NCBI GenBank assembly: GCA_032622095.1
Contig: CP136061.1
Coordinates: 57,925,301 to 57,989,300, forward strand
Source: Siphonodentalium dalli
Lineage: Eukaryota; Mollusca; Scaphopoda; Gadilida; Siphonodentaliidae
Direction of reading: 5' to 3'
DNA: 64,000 nt
Below the pieces are notes generated by a model, which did not search any database, had not been told where the DNA came from, and saw only the letters and a list, made by a program, of their open reading frames with translations. Numbering within the stretch: position 1 is the first letter of the stretch; each line of letters begins with the position of its first letter. Made by a program: the position numbers and the translations under genes. Shown piece after piece: positions 10,667 through 21,396 of the stretch.

Positions 10667-12227
10667 ATCCATGTCCAGCCAAGCCCGACAGAAAAATCAA
10701 CCGCCTCTCAAAGGGGGCACGTCCTTTCTCTGAGCGGCGACTCTGAGCGATGAATGGTAATGAAAATGACCGCTAATAAAGTGAGTAGATGGGCGCGAAG
10801 CGCCCGGCATGGTCGAAAAGATCGAGTGATCTTCTCCTTCACCCCACGGTTGTTGTTGTTGGAGATATGGCACACAGAAAAAAGTCATGTCTGAACACGG
10901 CAAAAGCGGACACAATAGATTAATGTTATCTCTTTGATTTAATTGAATGGATGGATTATTTGGGGAAGAGCCCACGAGCTTTAATATGGGGTGTGAGGGG
11001 TGACCCGGTGGGTCCCTTTAATATATGGTTGAGCTGAGCGTGTCATCTGGTGCGCTGAAAAAGGAGCGAGGCCCGTGTTATAATTTTTAAAATAGTGTTA
11101 GTTTGTTAGTTGTTTAAAAAAACAACCAACCGCAAGGCAGAGCGTGTGATTCAATGCGCCATCATACCGCTATTCTGCTATAGCCAAATGCGCAGAGACA
11201 GTATGTTTTGTTTATTTCGTTGTTTCTGGATGGGCCGCCCTACATTCCATGGCACGGGCGTAGGCGAAGACTCTGACAATTTTATGTGCAGAGTTATTTG
11301 GGTTCCGATAAGTGAAGTAAATCTGAAGATTATGTACAAGATAGACTTTAATTGTTGACGATGTGAATGGTTTTGTACAGAGATATATATGATTACATGA
11401 TTACATTCAATAGATTTTTTTGGTTTTATATTTTTTTTTGGTAATTTCTTTATTTTGTTAAAATTATGTATACATTTAGTTCATGTCAGTGTGTTCTTGG
11501 GCCGTGAGCCGTCCTGCTCCCGAAGAAATGTCAGAGCGGCAAGCGGGACGATCATATTTTGGTATATGTCGTTCCTAACTCGTTGAGAGCTATGACCACT
11601 TATGGGTCTGTAGATCCTGCACCCCACCCCAAGCTAGTGCTGGGTCGGTTTTCAAGCCGGATCCCGCTTGGTTGGTGTTGTTAGGTGAGTGGAATGTGTA
11701 TGACATGAGCGCTAGCTTCTGAAAGTGAATTTGTAATTATATTGGTGGCGGGCAGTGCCTGTTATAGAAATGATTGCGTCTTCCCCCAGTTTGAATGGGT
11801 TCCCAGGGCGCGGGCGTAAGTGAAATCATCTTCATGTTCTTGTTGTAGTTTATTGGTTGACAAAATATGTACGATGGTAAACAATGGTATATGTGGATGT
11901 ATATATATATATATACAGTGAATATATATATATTTTTTGTGATTTTTTTGGGTTGTTTTTAATATATTTTGTAAAAATATTGAATATATATACACAATTT
12001 CTGTAAAGGAAGTGTTGTCAATTTAGTAGTGTTAGTTGATTTTGGAGGAGATAATTGTTCGACGGCTTATACTACGGCACGACAAGCCTATATTGCCGCC
12101 CGAGGACATTCATCAGCGCCCAAGGAGCCATCTAGGGCGTGAGCCAGATATCCTATGTTTTGATTTTGGTGTTAGTCAATTTTTTTTTTGGACCGCTAAC
12201 TGGTGTTGAGTCCTTTATATCTATATT
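10667..12227. other. Interior of the 4.9 kb element, no recognisable gene
   Basis: Moderately GC-rich patches separated by AT tracts, conserved between both units. Frames of 60-90 codons (minus 10697-10975, plus 11110-11358, minus 11762-11995) show no recognised motif. An (AT)n microsatellite near 11900 differs in length from unit 2 (near 28352). Confidence 0.5.
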
Positions 12228-12530
12228 ATCTCCTAATTAGGAGATAATATCTCCTAATTTAATATCTCCTAATTAGGAGATACTAAGTCCTAATTAGGAG
12301 ATACTATATATCTCCTAATTAGGAGATACTAAGTCCTAATTAGGAGATAATATATCCTAATTAGGAGATACTATGTCCTAATTAGGAGATACTATCTCCT
12401 AATTTGGAGAGACTAAGTCCTAATTAGGAGATAGTATCTCCTAATTAGGAGATTAGTATCTCCTAATTAGGAGATAATACTATCTCCTAATTAGTATATA
12501 CTATCTCCTAATTAGGAGATAGTATTTTTT
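12228..12530. repeat. Palindromic minisatellite, right array
   Basis: Units of 'gatactaagtcctaattagg' and ctcctaattaggag, the reverse complement of the left array, directly inside the right TIR. Confidence 0.9.
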
Positions 12531-13014
12531 GTTAGGTGGCACTAATACGCTTCCATAGTTTCACCTAACTGTCACTTCATTTCATGATTTTTAGACCGTG
12601 AAAGGAAGATGTATATATACATACCAGACCACGCAGGTGTGATTGGTAAAGAAAACGTCCCAAGACATCACAATGTTCATTTTCACGCGACGCCGACCTC
12701 TGATTCCACGCGATCTTTGTCAGACGAAATATTTAAATATTTTGTCATATGAAAATATATAAGACAGCCAACACGTCAATGTGGTCATATATACTCCAAA
12801 TCTATCATTTTCCGTAAGTTATTAAAATAGCGCGAAGCCGGGAGCTGCAAGGACTCATGCATGTGATCTCATTTGGTTTCCATTGGGAGTCACTATATTT
12901 TATAATAGATTTGCCACAGGGCCTTCATGATCGACACAACATTTTTACCCGGAAAATAATGAATGAATCACGAATTTGGCCCAGCAGGCGTTTCCACTTC
13001 CCAATAAATCGCGA

Positions 13015-13194
13015 CAAGCCCACCAAGAGCTAGACTTCAACCAATAGCGCCCTGATGTCGAGTCGAATACCAAAGACCAGACTCTATATCGGCATGGTAA
13101 CGAGATGCTAAATAACTATGGCTTCTAAAATCGAAGTCACGAAATTGCATGGCGTGAATTTCGACAAAACTATCACCATGGCAAGTGTGGTCCA
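13015..13194. other. Segment present in unit 1, deleted in unit 2
   Basis: Unit 2 (around 29445-29456) reads straight from 'gacaagcccaccaa' to 'acatatccat', whereas unit 1 has about 175 extra bases between two 'ccaccaa' words. This pattern fits microhomology-mediated deletion in unit 2. No gene is seen in the segment. Confidence 0.75.
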
Positions 13195-13235
13195 CCAAAC
13201 ATATCCATAGGAAATACATATATATACTTATACCC

Positions 13236-13476
13236 CAAGCCTTGAAATAGTGTGTCTGTTATTTGCAGAACGAGGTCCCCAGATGGTGAATTTAGTGATG
13301 CTACCCCTATATAACGGGCTAGTATCACCAAATTACCCTCTGTGGACCTCATTCTGCTTACACCTCAGCAGAATGAGGTTCACAGAGGGTGAATTTGGTT
13401 ATGCGGGGTAGCATCACTAAATTCATCCTCTGGGGATCTCATTCTGCAAATGACAGACACACTATTTCAAGGCTTG
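13236..13476. mobile_element. Foldback hAT-like MITE (CAAGCCTTG family), copy 1
   Basis: Begins caagccttgaaatagtgtgt and ends in the inverted form. Inner arms contain 'ggtgaatttagtgatgctac'. The flanks ttataccc and gtataccc approximate an 8-bp target duplication. Present in both units. Confidence 0.75.
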
Positions 13477-14247
13477 TGTATACCCACGATGTCTGCTCCC
13501 TGCATGAGCTTGCGTTGAGAGCATTAACGTACTTCATGTGAATCGTGATACTATAGCTTCAAAGATGTAGACCCAACGGTGTTTCTGTGGTGTGTTCTTT
13601 ATAACTATGTTTCCACACTAATTTCTAAAATACATATTGGAATGGTAAACACCATATCATGGATTCCTATCCATTCGTTTGGAAGAGTGGCCAGATAACA
13701 CATTCAACAGTTTGAATATAAAACAGAGCCGCCCCCCCCCCCCCCCCAAATAGAAGAAACACCTGCATGAGCGTCTGTATCATAAACATGGTATTTGTTT
13801 TACTCTCATTGGAATTTTAAATCTGATCTGTTATCTGCCCTGCTTGTAACATGGCTTAAGTTCGCTCCGTGTTTTTTCTCATCAAACTCAGTTTTGTGCG
13901 ATTAGGACTATATTTCGACATGACTATGGATCTACTGTGAATGTGGCGCTTCTTATGGTGCATCTTTCATGGACGTTATGTGACTTTAAAGGCAGAATAT
14001 TCAATGTTAAATATGTCGTATAAACGTTCTTCATCCCACCCTTTGTTTATGTGTCCACAATAGGTCGCCATTATATTCTGTAACTATGTCACATTCGGGG
14101 AGGACAATAGAAGGGTGCTCGTACGCTGTAGTTAGAAGGTGTGAACAACAACCATTCAACCAGAGAATGGACACTGATTAGCCTCAAAGTAATTAAGAGT
14201 TTTCATTCTTCGGCCCTGAAGTGAGACCAGCGGAACCGTTAATTACC

Positions 14248-16743
14248 ATGAGTGAATCCGATGTCGTAACGATTGAAGGAAAAACATATACTGTAATGAC
14301 ACCGTCGACACCTCTTAGTCACAGACGCCAGGCTTCAAAAGAGAAACCACCGACGATAAGTGATAACGGAACACTTGAAACAACAGAAGCCGACTCTAAT
14401 GCAACCTTTAATTCAGCATGTGACCGCGACTCGGCATTGCAGGCCACGTGTATCACTACCGGTTATTCTTTATCGAATGCAGTATCCGAACAAGAGTTCT
14501 CAATTGACAATTGTACACTTTTACGTCACCTGTTAGATCTGCCGAAGGATATATTCATCTCAGAACTTGTTCGCACGATTCCGGATCCCAAAGACCTTGA
14601 CTCTCTTAGACAGAAAATATTCAATCAAGCCAATATCACTTGTAATGACTTATGCGACTACAGATTAAAAGGTCGCGTTCAGAGAGATCCAGGACACCCT
14701 CTTACATCCAAATTAGCTAGAGACATATATTTGCTGATTCAGTTTATTCGTGGTGGATCATTCGATGACATCAGAGACTTGATAACACAAGCGGCATCAC
14801 GAAAGAAGTCGGTGTCTGTGAATATTTCTTCGCAACCGGGAACTGAAAGTGACACAACTAATACAAACACTTGCCCATGTAATTCAGTATGTCTCCAAAA
14901 TAAACTGTCCGAAACCCTTGCTGAGATAACTCTTATGAAAGCGAATCATCAGAAAATGTTTGCTGGAGTAGCCACAACTCTCGCCTCTTTAAACGAAAGT
15001 GTGAAAGTGATTCAGGAAAAGCAAAATAGTGTTTCTCTGGAAGTTGAACGCCTTAGCGATGAACGGTGCGCCGGAATCACAAACTTGAAATCTAAGTGCA
15101 AACTGTTGGCTGACGATACAAAATCCAATCGAGACAGCCTGGAGTCTTTCCAAACATACCTTAATTCGAAGTTTACAAAAATGACTAAATCGATTAATAA
15201 ATCAAAAACTATAGATGTGAAAATCAACCAACTGAGTAGAAAATGTAATGAAACATCTAAAGCAGCTAATGCCTACACTGACAAGGCCAGCCGGAATTTA
15301 GCTGATGCATTTGAAATGTACGCTCAGAGCAATGCAGCCAAATATAGTGAGTTGTGCGCATTCATAAGGGACACGCTGCATATTGATGACCCGTCAATGT
15401 CGGAACAAGATACCCCAAATGTTAGCTCTACGCAGAAGCGAGTTCAATCAACACCAGTTACTGTCAATAATAATTCACCAAAGAACTCCACTATTAACAA
15501 GACAGAGAACTCGACTGCATGCACAAGTAAAATTAACACAAATCTGACATGTCAAGTTTCACACATTTCTGGTGATAGGTATAAGTGCGAGTACAATCAA
15601 TCGTCGCCACCGGCTTCGATAATGTCCTCAAAGGACAAGCATAATCACCCATGTGATTCAGTGCGTATCGATATGACGCCTGCTAGTGCAATTAGCGCTG
15701 AAAGCAACGATAGTAACAAACTGGTCTCACACAACGACGACACCAATAGGTTGTTGGGAAGTCCTGAGTTCATCAGTCATCCGCGTCATATAGTTGAAAA
15801 TGATGGACATGTGAATGTAGATGATGACGACATCAATACTGACATAGAAGAAATACTGCCAGAAAACTATGTGCCAACCACCAGTGAAATCAATTTGTCT
15901 CAAATAAACACTCAAATAGATCAACACACAGTGTCGCACGCGTACGGTCTATCAAACCTGCCTATCTACACGATTGCGCGGCCGAACATTTCATTACAAC
16001 CCCAGGTTAAGCCGGCTACATATATAATTTCAGAAAGGCCAACATGTCAGAGGCTACCCCCAATTCGAGAGAACATTATACAAGCACCGATGAGAAACAC
16101 ATTATGTTATAACCCACTTTCGCCTGATGGACAGCTGATATATGTTCCGTCGAACAGAGACATATGCAGTGACGCAGTATTAGAATCCAGCCAGAAATTA
16201 TGTACGCCCATACCGACTGTGATAAGAAATAACCAGTGCTACTCAACACAAAGTGTACAAAGTCACACGCAAAACTCTCGCTTGACTGGGTATATCCCTG
16301 TATCATCAATCCATGCAAGCAGCATGGGTTATCCTCAAATTACGAGTGCTCACACATCCACGCCTCCACAGCAAATTGAGACATTGATAACTGATCGACG
16401 TCACACTACGGAAAAAGCCACATCACACACAAACGGCCAGAGAGACAACTACAATGGTAAACATGTGAATACGAATAATAAAACTAACAATATTGTGAAT
16501 AGACAAATTCTGGAATTCTATATTGGTGGCATCGTTGATGGTACGACACAGTACCAGATTCGTCAATACTTGTCTGAAAGAGGTATTGTCCCAAGTTACC
16601 TTAAAATGATGCCAAGTGCTCGCGCCGGAACTGTATGTGCGCGACTAAACGTGATCAAAGATCAAAGCTATCCACTACTTGACTCTGGTTTTTGGCCTGC
16701 GGGGTCTTACTGCCGCCCATGGAGACCATATGCACGTAAATAG
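14248..16743 (+). CDS. LINE ORF1 protein (coiled coil, RRM-like C-terminus)
   Basis: 831 residues from ATG 14248, preferred because the frame upstream to 14221 lacks an ATG. Probable role: RNA-binding chaperone that packages LINE RNA in the cytoplasm. Layout: Ser/Thr-rich N-terminus; a helical domain at about residues 85-175 (contains LLRHLLDLPKDIFISEL and KLARDIYLLIQFIRGG); a Cys-rich linker (CPCNSVC); a long heptad-rich region at about 215-360 typical of the trimerising coiled coil of ORF1 proteins; a long Asn/Ser/Thr-rich disordered region; and a C-terminal block at about 750-831 starting LEFYIGGIVDGTTQYQIR and ending near GFWPAGSYCRPW. That last pattern resembles the RRM-like module seen at the end of many invertebrate LINE ORF1s. 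No CCHC knuckle is found. It ends 8 nt before ORF2, suggesting reinitiation or termination-coupled translation. Confidence 0.85.
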   Translation: MSESDVVTIEGKTYTVMTPSTPLSHRRQASKEKPPTISDNGTLETTEADSNATFNSACDRDSALQATCITTGYSLSNAVSEQEFSIDNCTLLRHLLDLPKDIFISELVRTIPDPKDLDSLRQKIFNQANITCNDLCDYRLKGRVQRDPGHPLTSKLARDIYLLIQFIRGGSFDDIRDLITQAASRKKSVSVNISSQPGTESDTTNTNTCPCNSVCLQNKLSETLAEITLMKANHQKMFAGVATTLASLNESVKVIQEKQNSVSLEVERLSDERCAGITNLKSKCKLLADDTKSNRDSLESFQTYLNSKFTKMTKSINKSKTIDVKINQLSRKCNETSKAANAYTDKASRNLADAFEMYAQSNAAKYSELCAFIRDTLHIDDPSMSEQDTPNVSSTQKRVQSTPVTVNNNSPKNSTINKTENSTACTSKINTNLTCQVSHISGDRYKCEYNQSSPPASIMSSKDKHNHPCDSVRIDMTPASAISAESNDSNKLVSHNDDTNRLLGSPEFISHPRHIVENDGHVNVDDDDINTDIEEILPENYVPTTSEINLSQINTQIDQHTVSHAYGLSNLPIYTIARPNISLQPQVKPATYIISERPTCQRLPPIRENIIQAPMRNTLCYNPLSPDGQLIYVPSNRDICSDAVLESSQKLCTPIPTVIRNNQCYSTQSVQSHTQNSRLTGYIPVSSIHASSMGYPQITSAHTSTPPQQIETLITDRRHTTEKATSHTNGQRDNYNGKHVNTNNKTNNIVNRQILEFYIGGIVDGTTQYQIRQYLSERGIVPSYLKMMPSARAGTVCARLNVIKDQSYPLLDSGFWPAGSYCRPWRPYARK

Positions 16744-16751
16744 TATTAACC

Positions 16752-19700
16752 ATGGCTCACATAATCAAGATGTTATCATGGAATGCGACTGCCATAAAGA
16801 GCAGTGCCTCGTATTTGCAGGACATGTTAAAACAAGAAATTTACCACATCATAGGCGTTTCGGAACACTGGTTAAACTCCGAAAACCTAACCTTCTTACA
16901 ATCCCTCAGTGATAAATATGTGTGCCTGTCTAAACCCGGGACAGTCATTAAAACAATTTTTATTCATAAATCGCTACAAAAACACTGCATCGAAATCAAC
17001 CTGGACGAAAATCGACTTGTTGGTGCACAATTAGTGTTCAACAAAACTATATTAACCGTCGTACAAGTTTATCTGCCCAGCACCAATCACGGAGATGACT
17101 ACTTCAGTGACTGTCTGGATTCACTAGATGTATTCTGTGCAACCTACTCAACAGAAGGTTCTGTTGTACTAATGGGAGACTTCAATGCCCACCTCCCCAA
17201 GGGTTATTTAAACAATATCACAACTTCTCTTAACGATAGATCTGCCCGATTCGTTAGATTCCTCGACGAATGTGAACTTGTTTCTACAACAGCGAGTGGT
17301 GCGTGTGGGGGTAGTGAATACTCGTTCGTGCCGTATTTTCAACTTAATCAGCCATCACTCATTGACCATATACTCGTACTCTCTCGTGACAAAGACCTTA
17401 TATCTGACTATTCTATTTTATCTGACCATGCTATGAATACATCAAACCACCTACCAATCACATGCACCGTAACATTGCCGGAGTGTTCCAATGTGGAAAC
17501 GCCGACACAACATAAAAGAGTGTATGCTTGGGACAAGATAAACCTTGTCGTGTATAAAGACCTTCTGGATGTGAAATGCAGCGAGCTTGCTACCCGTGAA
17601 ATTGCTTCCAAAAATCATATTGATTTATTTTACGCTGACATTGTTGAACTCTTACACTCTGTCGCTGTAACAGCCATACCAAAAAAAACCAATAGGCGCC
17701 ATATCAAACACTATTGGAACACGGAACTTGACATACTGAAGAAACAACTGAAATCGCTCTACCAATCTTGGACACATGACGGAAAACCACGCGATACTGA
17801 TTATCAGACATATGTGGACTACAAACAGGGGAAACGCGTATTTCGCCGCGCGCATCGGCATGCTGTAAATAATTTTCAACTTGAACAGAACCGCAAACTC
17901 GACGCATATGCAAGGGGTGACCAAAAACTTTTCTGGCGTTATTTAAGACCTCGCTATGGTGCAACTTTTTGTTTAGGATCGGTGATGGATTTTGGAGGTC
18001 ACATGTGTCGTGACCATAACGATATTCTCTCTGGATGGGCCGCATATTTTCAAGAATTATACAGCCCAAACGAACATGATGATCCTATATTCGAAGAATA
18101 TGTTCGAAACCAGGTATCTTCATTCCTTGACAGTGCGAATACTGAATGTCCTATGCTAGGTCATCCGATCACAAAAGAAGAAGTTGTTGACACAGTTCGT
18201 AAACTGAAATTTAGAAAGGCAAGCGGTCGTGATGACATAGTCAACGAACACCTTCTCTTCGGTTCTGAATTGCTGTATGTGTGCATGTGCAAGTTATTCA
18301 ACTCCTTCATTGAATACGAGTGGATTCCTCCATCACTAAAATCAGGAATTATTGTTCCTCTTTACAAGGGGGAACCGAAGCCGTCAACACTTCCCGATAG
18401 CTATAGAGCCATATCGTTACTCCCAGTGATCTACAAAGTGTTCGAAGGTGTTCTCCTCAATCGATTCATTAATAGCCATTTGCTTGTGACATTCCCTAGT
18501 GCATTACAAAACGGGTTTCAAGCAGGAATTGGATGCAATATGACATCTTTTATTCTTCAAGAGTCTATCTCATATGCACAAGACAACAACTCAAAACTTT
18601 TTGTAGCCTTCTTGGACTCCAAAAAGGCATTCGACAAAGTGTGGCACAATGGCCTCTTGTTCAAATTCATGCGCCTTGGTTTCTCTAGAAAGACCGTTAG
18701 CATGCTACGTTGTATATATAGTGATATCACGAGCCGAGTGCGGTACAACGGTTGCCTGTCAAACTCTTTCAGTATAAGACAAGGAACTCAACAAGGAGCA
18801 GTCCTTTCACCTTTCTGCTACCTCGTGTATATCGACGAGCTTCTAAAATCGCTAACGACCACTCGGATGGGACTATCCATAAACGGCGTCTCTTGTGTCG
18901 CACCAACAACGGCAGACGATATCAGCTTAATATCTCTTTCTAAATCCGGTCTAGATAGCCTTCTGGACATATGTTACAAATATAGCACCAAGTGGCGTTT
19001 TTCTTTTTCTTATACTAAAAGCAACATAGTTGTGTTTAATGAATCCAAGTCCATCTATTCTAAATCCAGTAGATCTTGGTGTTTAGGGCCAAACAATATA
19101 CCAGAGCATAGAGAAAGTATTCATCTTGGCATAGTTCAGAATAAATTCGCAAACGGACGAACACAAGGGCACATTGTATCTTCAAAACTACGGAAAACAT
19201 TTTTCTCCATTGCACGGAAAGCAAACACTTCTTCTCTGACACCGGCATCCCTGCGAGAAATTCTTAAATGTGTAGTGTTGCCGAAGGCTCTGTATGGGTG
19301 TGAGTTGTTCCCGCTGGAATACTCGTCGAGTCTCCCCATCATGGAGAGGTCACTTCGGACATGTGCAAAAAGTATACAAACACTCCCGAAGAGAGCTAGC
19401 ACAAGATTATCGCTTGGATTGCTAGGAATAATGCCAATAGAACAGCAAATACACATAAGAAAACTCTGCTTCCTTGGCAACCTCATCCACCTGCCCATGC
19501 ATCACCAAACCCCACTTAGGTTGTTTCTTATTAGGGCTCACCAACAACGTCTCTTCAATAGATCTACGTCAGGCTTCACTCAAGAAATATTCCAGCTCCT
19601 TACCAAGTACGACCTAATCGACAATCTTTTCAACTTTATGGACGAAGGGACGTTTCCATCGAAGGATGCATGGAAGGCATTAGCAAAAGACTCCGTTATG

Positions 19701-20225
19701 CGTTCATATTCCAACTCTTGGCTTTCAGCGGTCGTTTCTGATCCAAGACTAAAAGTACTGTCCTTGACCCATCGCAATCCGCTTAAGCAGTGGCAGCTAT
19801 GGGACAGACTGCAGTTCATAGGCGCACAACACTCCGTAAAGTACACGAATATGGTACGACTACTAAACCGAACTACATTCGTCAACAATTCTGTATGTGT
19901 GTTGTGCTCCATGGTGTTCGAAAATGAACTGATGCACATAATGTTCTCCTGCCAGTCTCATCTGTTAATATCTGCACGGAATCAATACTGGGAGTACATT
20001 ATCAACCACTGTGGAATACAAACATACCTTATCATGTCTCGCCTATCTTCGGACAATTTATTCGCTCTGTTTTTCGGTTCTACTCTCCAGCACGTGACAC
20101 TAGACTTACCTACGCTCCAGCTTGACACAATAATTTACTCCACAGCTACATTTCTCCTATTTGCAAGCGACTCATTGAGAGGAACGCAAAAACTACTTAC
20201 TTATAAACCAATGAAATTTCAGTAA
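16752..20225 (+). CDS. LINE ORF2: APE endonuclease, reverse transcriptase, zinc knuckle
   Basis: 1157 residues, uninterrupted. It nicks target DNA and copies the LINE RNA at the nick in the nucleus (target-primed reverse transcription). Endonuclease, residues 5-240: SWN (9-11), SEHW (37-40), GDFN (142-145), IDHI (204-207), and SNH (231-233) where many relatives have SDH. Reverse transcriptase, about 470-770: RKASGRDD (488-495), FLDSKKAFDKV with D622, RQGTQQGAVLSPF (676-688), and catalytic ADD (721-723) preceded by T rather than the usual Y or F. The C-terminal knuckle is C1049-x2-C1052-x9-H1062-x4-C1067. All domains are in one frame, so the copy could be active unless T720 or N232 is disabling. 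Smaller frames on either strand here are shadows. Confidence 0.95.
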   Translation: MAHIIKMLSWNATAIKSSASYLQDMLKQEIYHIIGVSEHWLNSENLTFLQSLSDKYVCLSKPGTVIKTIFIHKSLQKHCIEINLDENRLVGAQLVFNKTILTVVQVYLPSTNHGDDYFSDCLDSLDVFCATYSTEGSVVLMGDFNAHLPKGYLNNITTSLNDRSARFVRFLDECELVSTTASGACGGSEYSFVPYFQLNQPSLIDHILVLSRDKDLISDYSILSDHAMNTSNHLPITCTVTLPECSNVETPTQHKRVYAWDKINLVVYKDLLDVKCSELATREIASKNHIDLFYADIVELLHSVAVTAIPKKTNRRHIKHYWNTELDILKKQLKSLYQSWTHDGKPRDTDYQTYVDYKQGKRVFRRAHRHAVNNFQLEQNRKLDAYARGDQKLFWRYLRPRYGATFCLGSVMDFGGHMCRDHNDILSGWAAYFQELYSPNEHDDPIFEEYVRNQVSSFLDSANTECPMLGHPITKEEVVDTVRKLKFRKASGRDDIVNEHLLFGSELLYVCMCKLFNSFIEYEWIPPSLKSGIIVPLYKGEPKPSTLPDSYRAISLLPVIYKVFEGVLLNRFINSHLLVTFPSALQNGFQAGIGCNMTSFILQESISYAQDNNSKLFVAFLDSKKAFDKVWHNGLLFKFMRLGFSRKTVSMLRCIYSDITSRVRYNGCLSNSFSIRQGTQQGAVLSPFCYLVYIDELLKSLTTTRMGLSINGVSCVAPTTADDISLISLSKSGLDSLLDICYKYSTKWRFSFSYTKSNIVVFNESKSIYSKSSRSWCLGPNNIPEHRESIHLGIVQNKFANGRTQGHIVSSKLRKTFFSIARKANTSSLTPASLREILKCVVLPKALYGCELFPLEYSSSLPIMERSLRTCAKSIQTLPKRASTRLSLGLLGIMPIEQQIHIRKLCFLGNLIHLPMHHQTPLRLFLIRAHQQRLFNRSTSGFTQEIFQLLTKYDLIDNLFNFMDEGTFPSKDAWKALAKDSVMRSYSNSWLSAVVSDPRLKVLSLTHRNPLKQWQLWDRLQFIGAQHSVKYTNMVRLLNRTTFVNNSVCVLCSMVFENELMHIMFSCQSHLLISARNQYWEYIINHCGIQTYLIMSRLSSDNLFALFFGSTLQHVTLDLPTLQLDTIIYSTATFLLFASDSLRGTQKLLTYKPMKFQ

Positions 20226-20692
20226 CCACATTACGAACTTGTTCAGTAGACCTAGGAAATAACTCTTTATTCTTTATTTCCAGTTCTCAAATAGGCCATT
20301 CCCATGTGATACATGTTACTTTCTAAATTCGATGACTGAAACCTTTGTCTAATTTCACTGAATAAGGTAATATGACGACAAACATTCTCATGTTCCAATA
20401 TTCAACGTTGATGTCCAGTGAATATTTTATCTGGAAGTTTTATTTCGCTCGGCCACACGCATGTGATATTACTATTCACGTTTTAAAAAGGGCAACTGGT
20501 ATCCAGGGACTTCTATGTATGCCTTCCCATTTCTAAATAATTCTATATTAGATTATCACTGACCTCACTAACACTTGAAACTTGAAAATGTCAGAACCCG
20601 ATCGCATGCGTGTGACACGGCGTAAACACTGTAAAATAATATTGTGATTAATATTGTGATTAGTATATCATTTGCATGCATACTTATATAAC
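20037..20692 (+). repeat. LINE 3' end, tandem copy a
   Basis: Last 63 codons of ORF2 plus 3' UTR, repeated at 20702-21347 with a period of about 665 bp. Copy a retains the intact ORF2 stop. It lacks the terminal 50-60 nt that follow copy b (gtatatacttgtcatttata onward). Confidence 0.88.
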
Positions 20693-20701
20693 CTACTCAT
20701 C

Positions 20702-21347
20702 TCTCGCCTATCTTCGGACAATTTATTCGCTCTGTTTTTCGGTTCTACTCGCCAGCACGAGACACTAGACTTAAATACGCTCCAGCTTGACAAAATAATT
20801 TACTCCACAGCTACATTTATCCTACGTGCAAGCGACTCATTGAGAGGAACGCAAAACTACTTACTTATAAACAAATGAAATTGCAGTAATCAATTTACGA
20901 ACTTGTTCAGTAGACCTAGGAAATAACTCTTTACTCTTTATTTTTAGTTCTTAAATAGGCCATTTCCATGTGATATATGCTACTTTGTAACGTCGAAGAC
21001 TGAAACCTTTGTCTAATTTCACTGAATAAGGTAATATGACGACAAACATTCTCGTGTTCCAATATTCCACGTTGATGTCCAGTGAATATTTGATTTGGAA
21101 GTTTTATTTCGCTCGGTCACACGCATGTGATATTGCTATTCAGGTTTTTAAAAGGGCAACTGGTATTCAGGCACTTCTATGCATGCCTTCCCATTCCTAA
21201 ATTCTATATTAGATTATCACTGACCTCACTAACACTTGAAATTTGAAAATGTCAGAACCCGATCGCATGCGTGTGACATGGCGTAAACACTGTAAAATAA
21301 TATTGTGATTAATATTGTGATCATTTGCATGCATACTTACATAACAT
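20702..21347 (+). repeat. LINE 3' end, tandem copy b (frame broken)
   Basis: Same order as copy a, with scattered substitutions and a 1-nt loss (aaaaac to aaaac) that shifts the ORF2 remnant. Followed by the true element terminus. Best explained as an internal tandem duplication near the 3' end rather than two separate insertions. Confidence 0.85.
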
Positions 21348-21396
21348 GTATATACTTGTCATTTATAGATATGCTCTCCTAAATTGAGGAGGTAAA

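Larger units (their letters stand above)
7612..12545. mobile_element. 4.9 kb TIR element with palindromic minisatellite ends, copy 1
   Basis: The ends are TTAGTGCCACCTAACAAAAA and its reverse complement, each continuing into arrays of ctcctaattaggag that are inverted relative to each other, and flanked by TA (7610-7611, 12546-12547). Three foldback elements (8099-8401, 8877-9350, 10303-10666) lie inside. The middle (9.5-12.2 kb) is locally GC-richer and has short frames in both strands, none recognised. A minus-strand frame 9899-10123 is unusually protein-like (contains TGELRVLAVDFMVEMD) but lacks an upstream start. No transposase is seen. It is shared by both units, so it predates the duplication. 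Confidence 0.7.
13823..21396 (+). mobile_element. Full-length LINE (non-LTR retrotransposon), two intact ORFs
   Basis: Inserted in unit 1 where unit 2 reads 'ggaattttaaataaatatta' (30074-30093), so both boundaries are defined by comparison. It has a 5' leader of about 425 bp, ORF1 (14248-16743), an 8-nt gap, ORF2 (16752-20225) and a 3' region that includes a tandem duplication (20037-21347). There is no poly(A) tail; the end is gaggtaaacaataaac. A short AT-rich target duplication is likely (aaat/aataaa) but not cleanly delimited. Intact ORFs and the empty allele argue for recent insertion. The clade is not assigned; the domain layout fits APE-type LINEs of the CR1/L2/jockey assemblage. Confidence 0.92.

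Noticed and set aside
10697-10975. 92-codon minus-strand frame conserved in both units
   Set aside because: No domain, and conservation reflects recent duplication.
14221-14247. GTG as start of LINE ORF1
   Set aside because: A eukaryotic ORF should start at ATG; the first in-frame ATG is at 14248.
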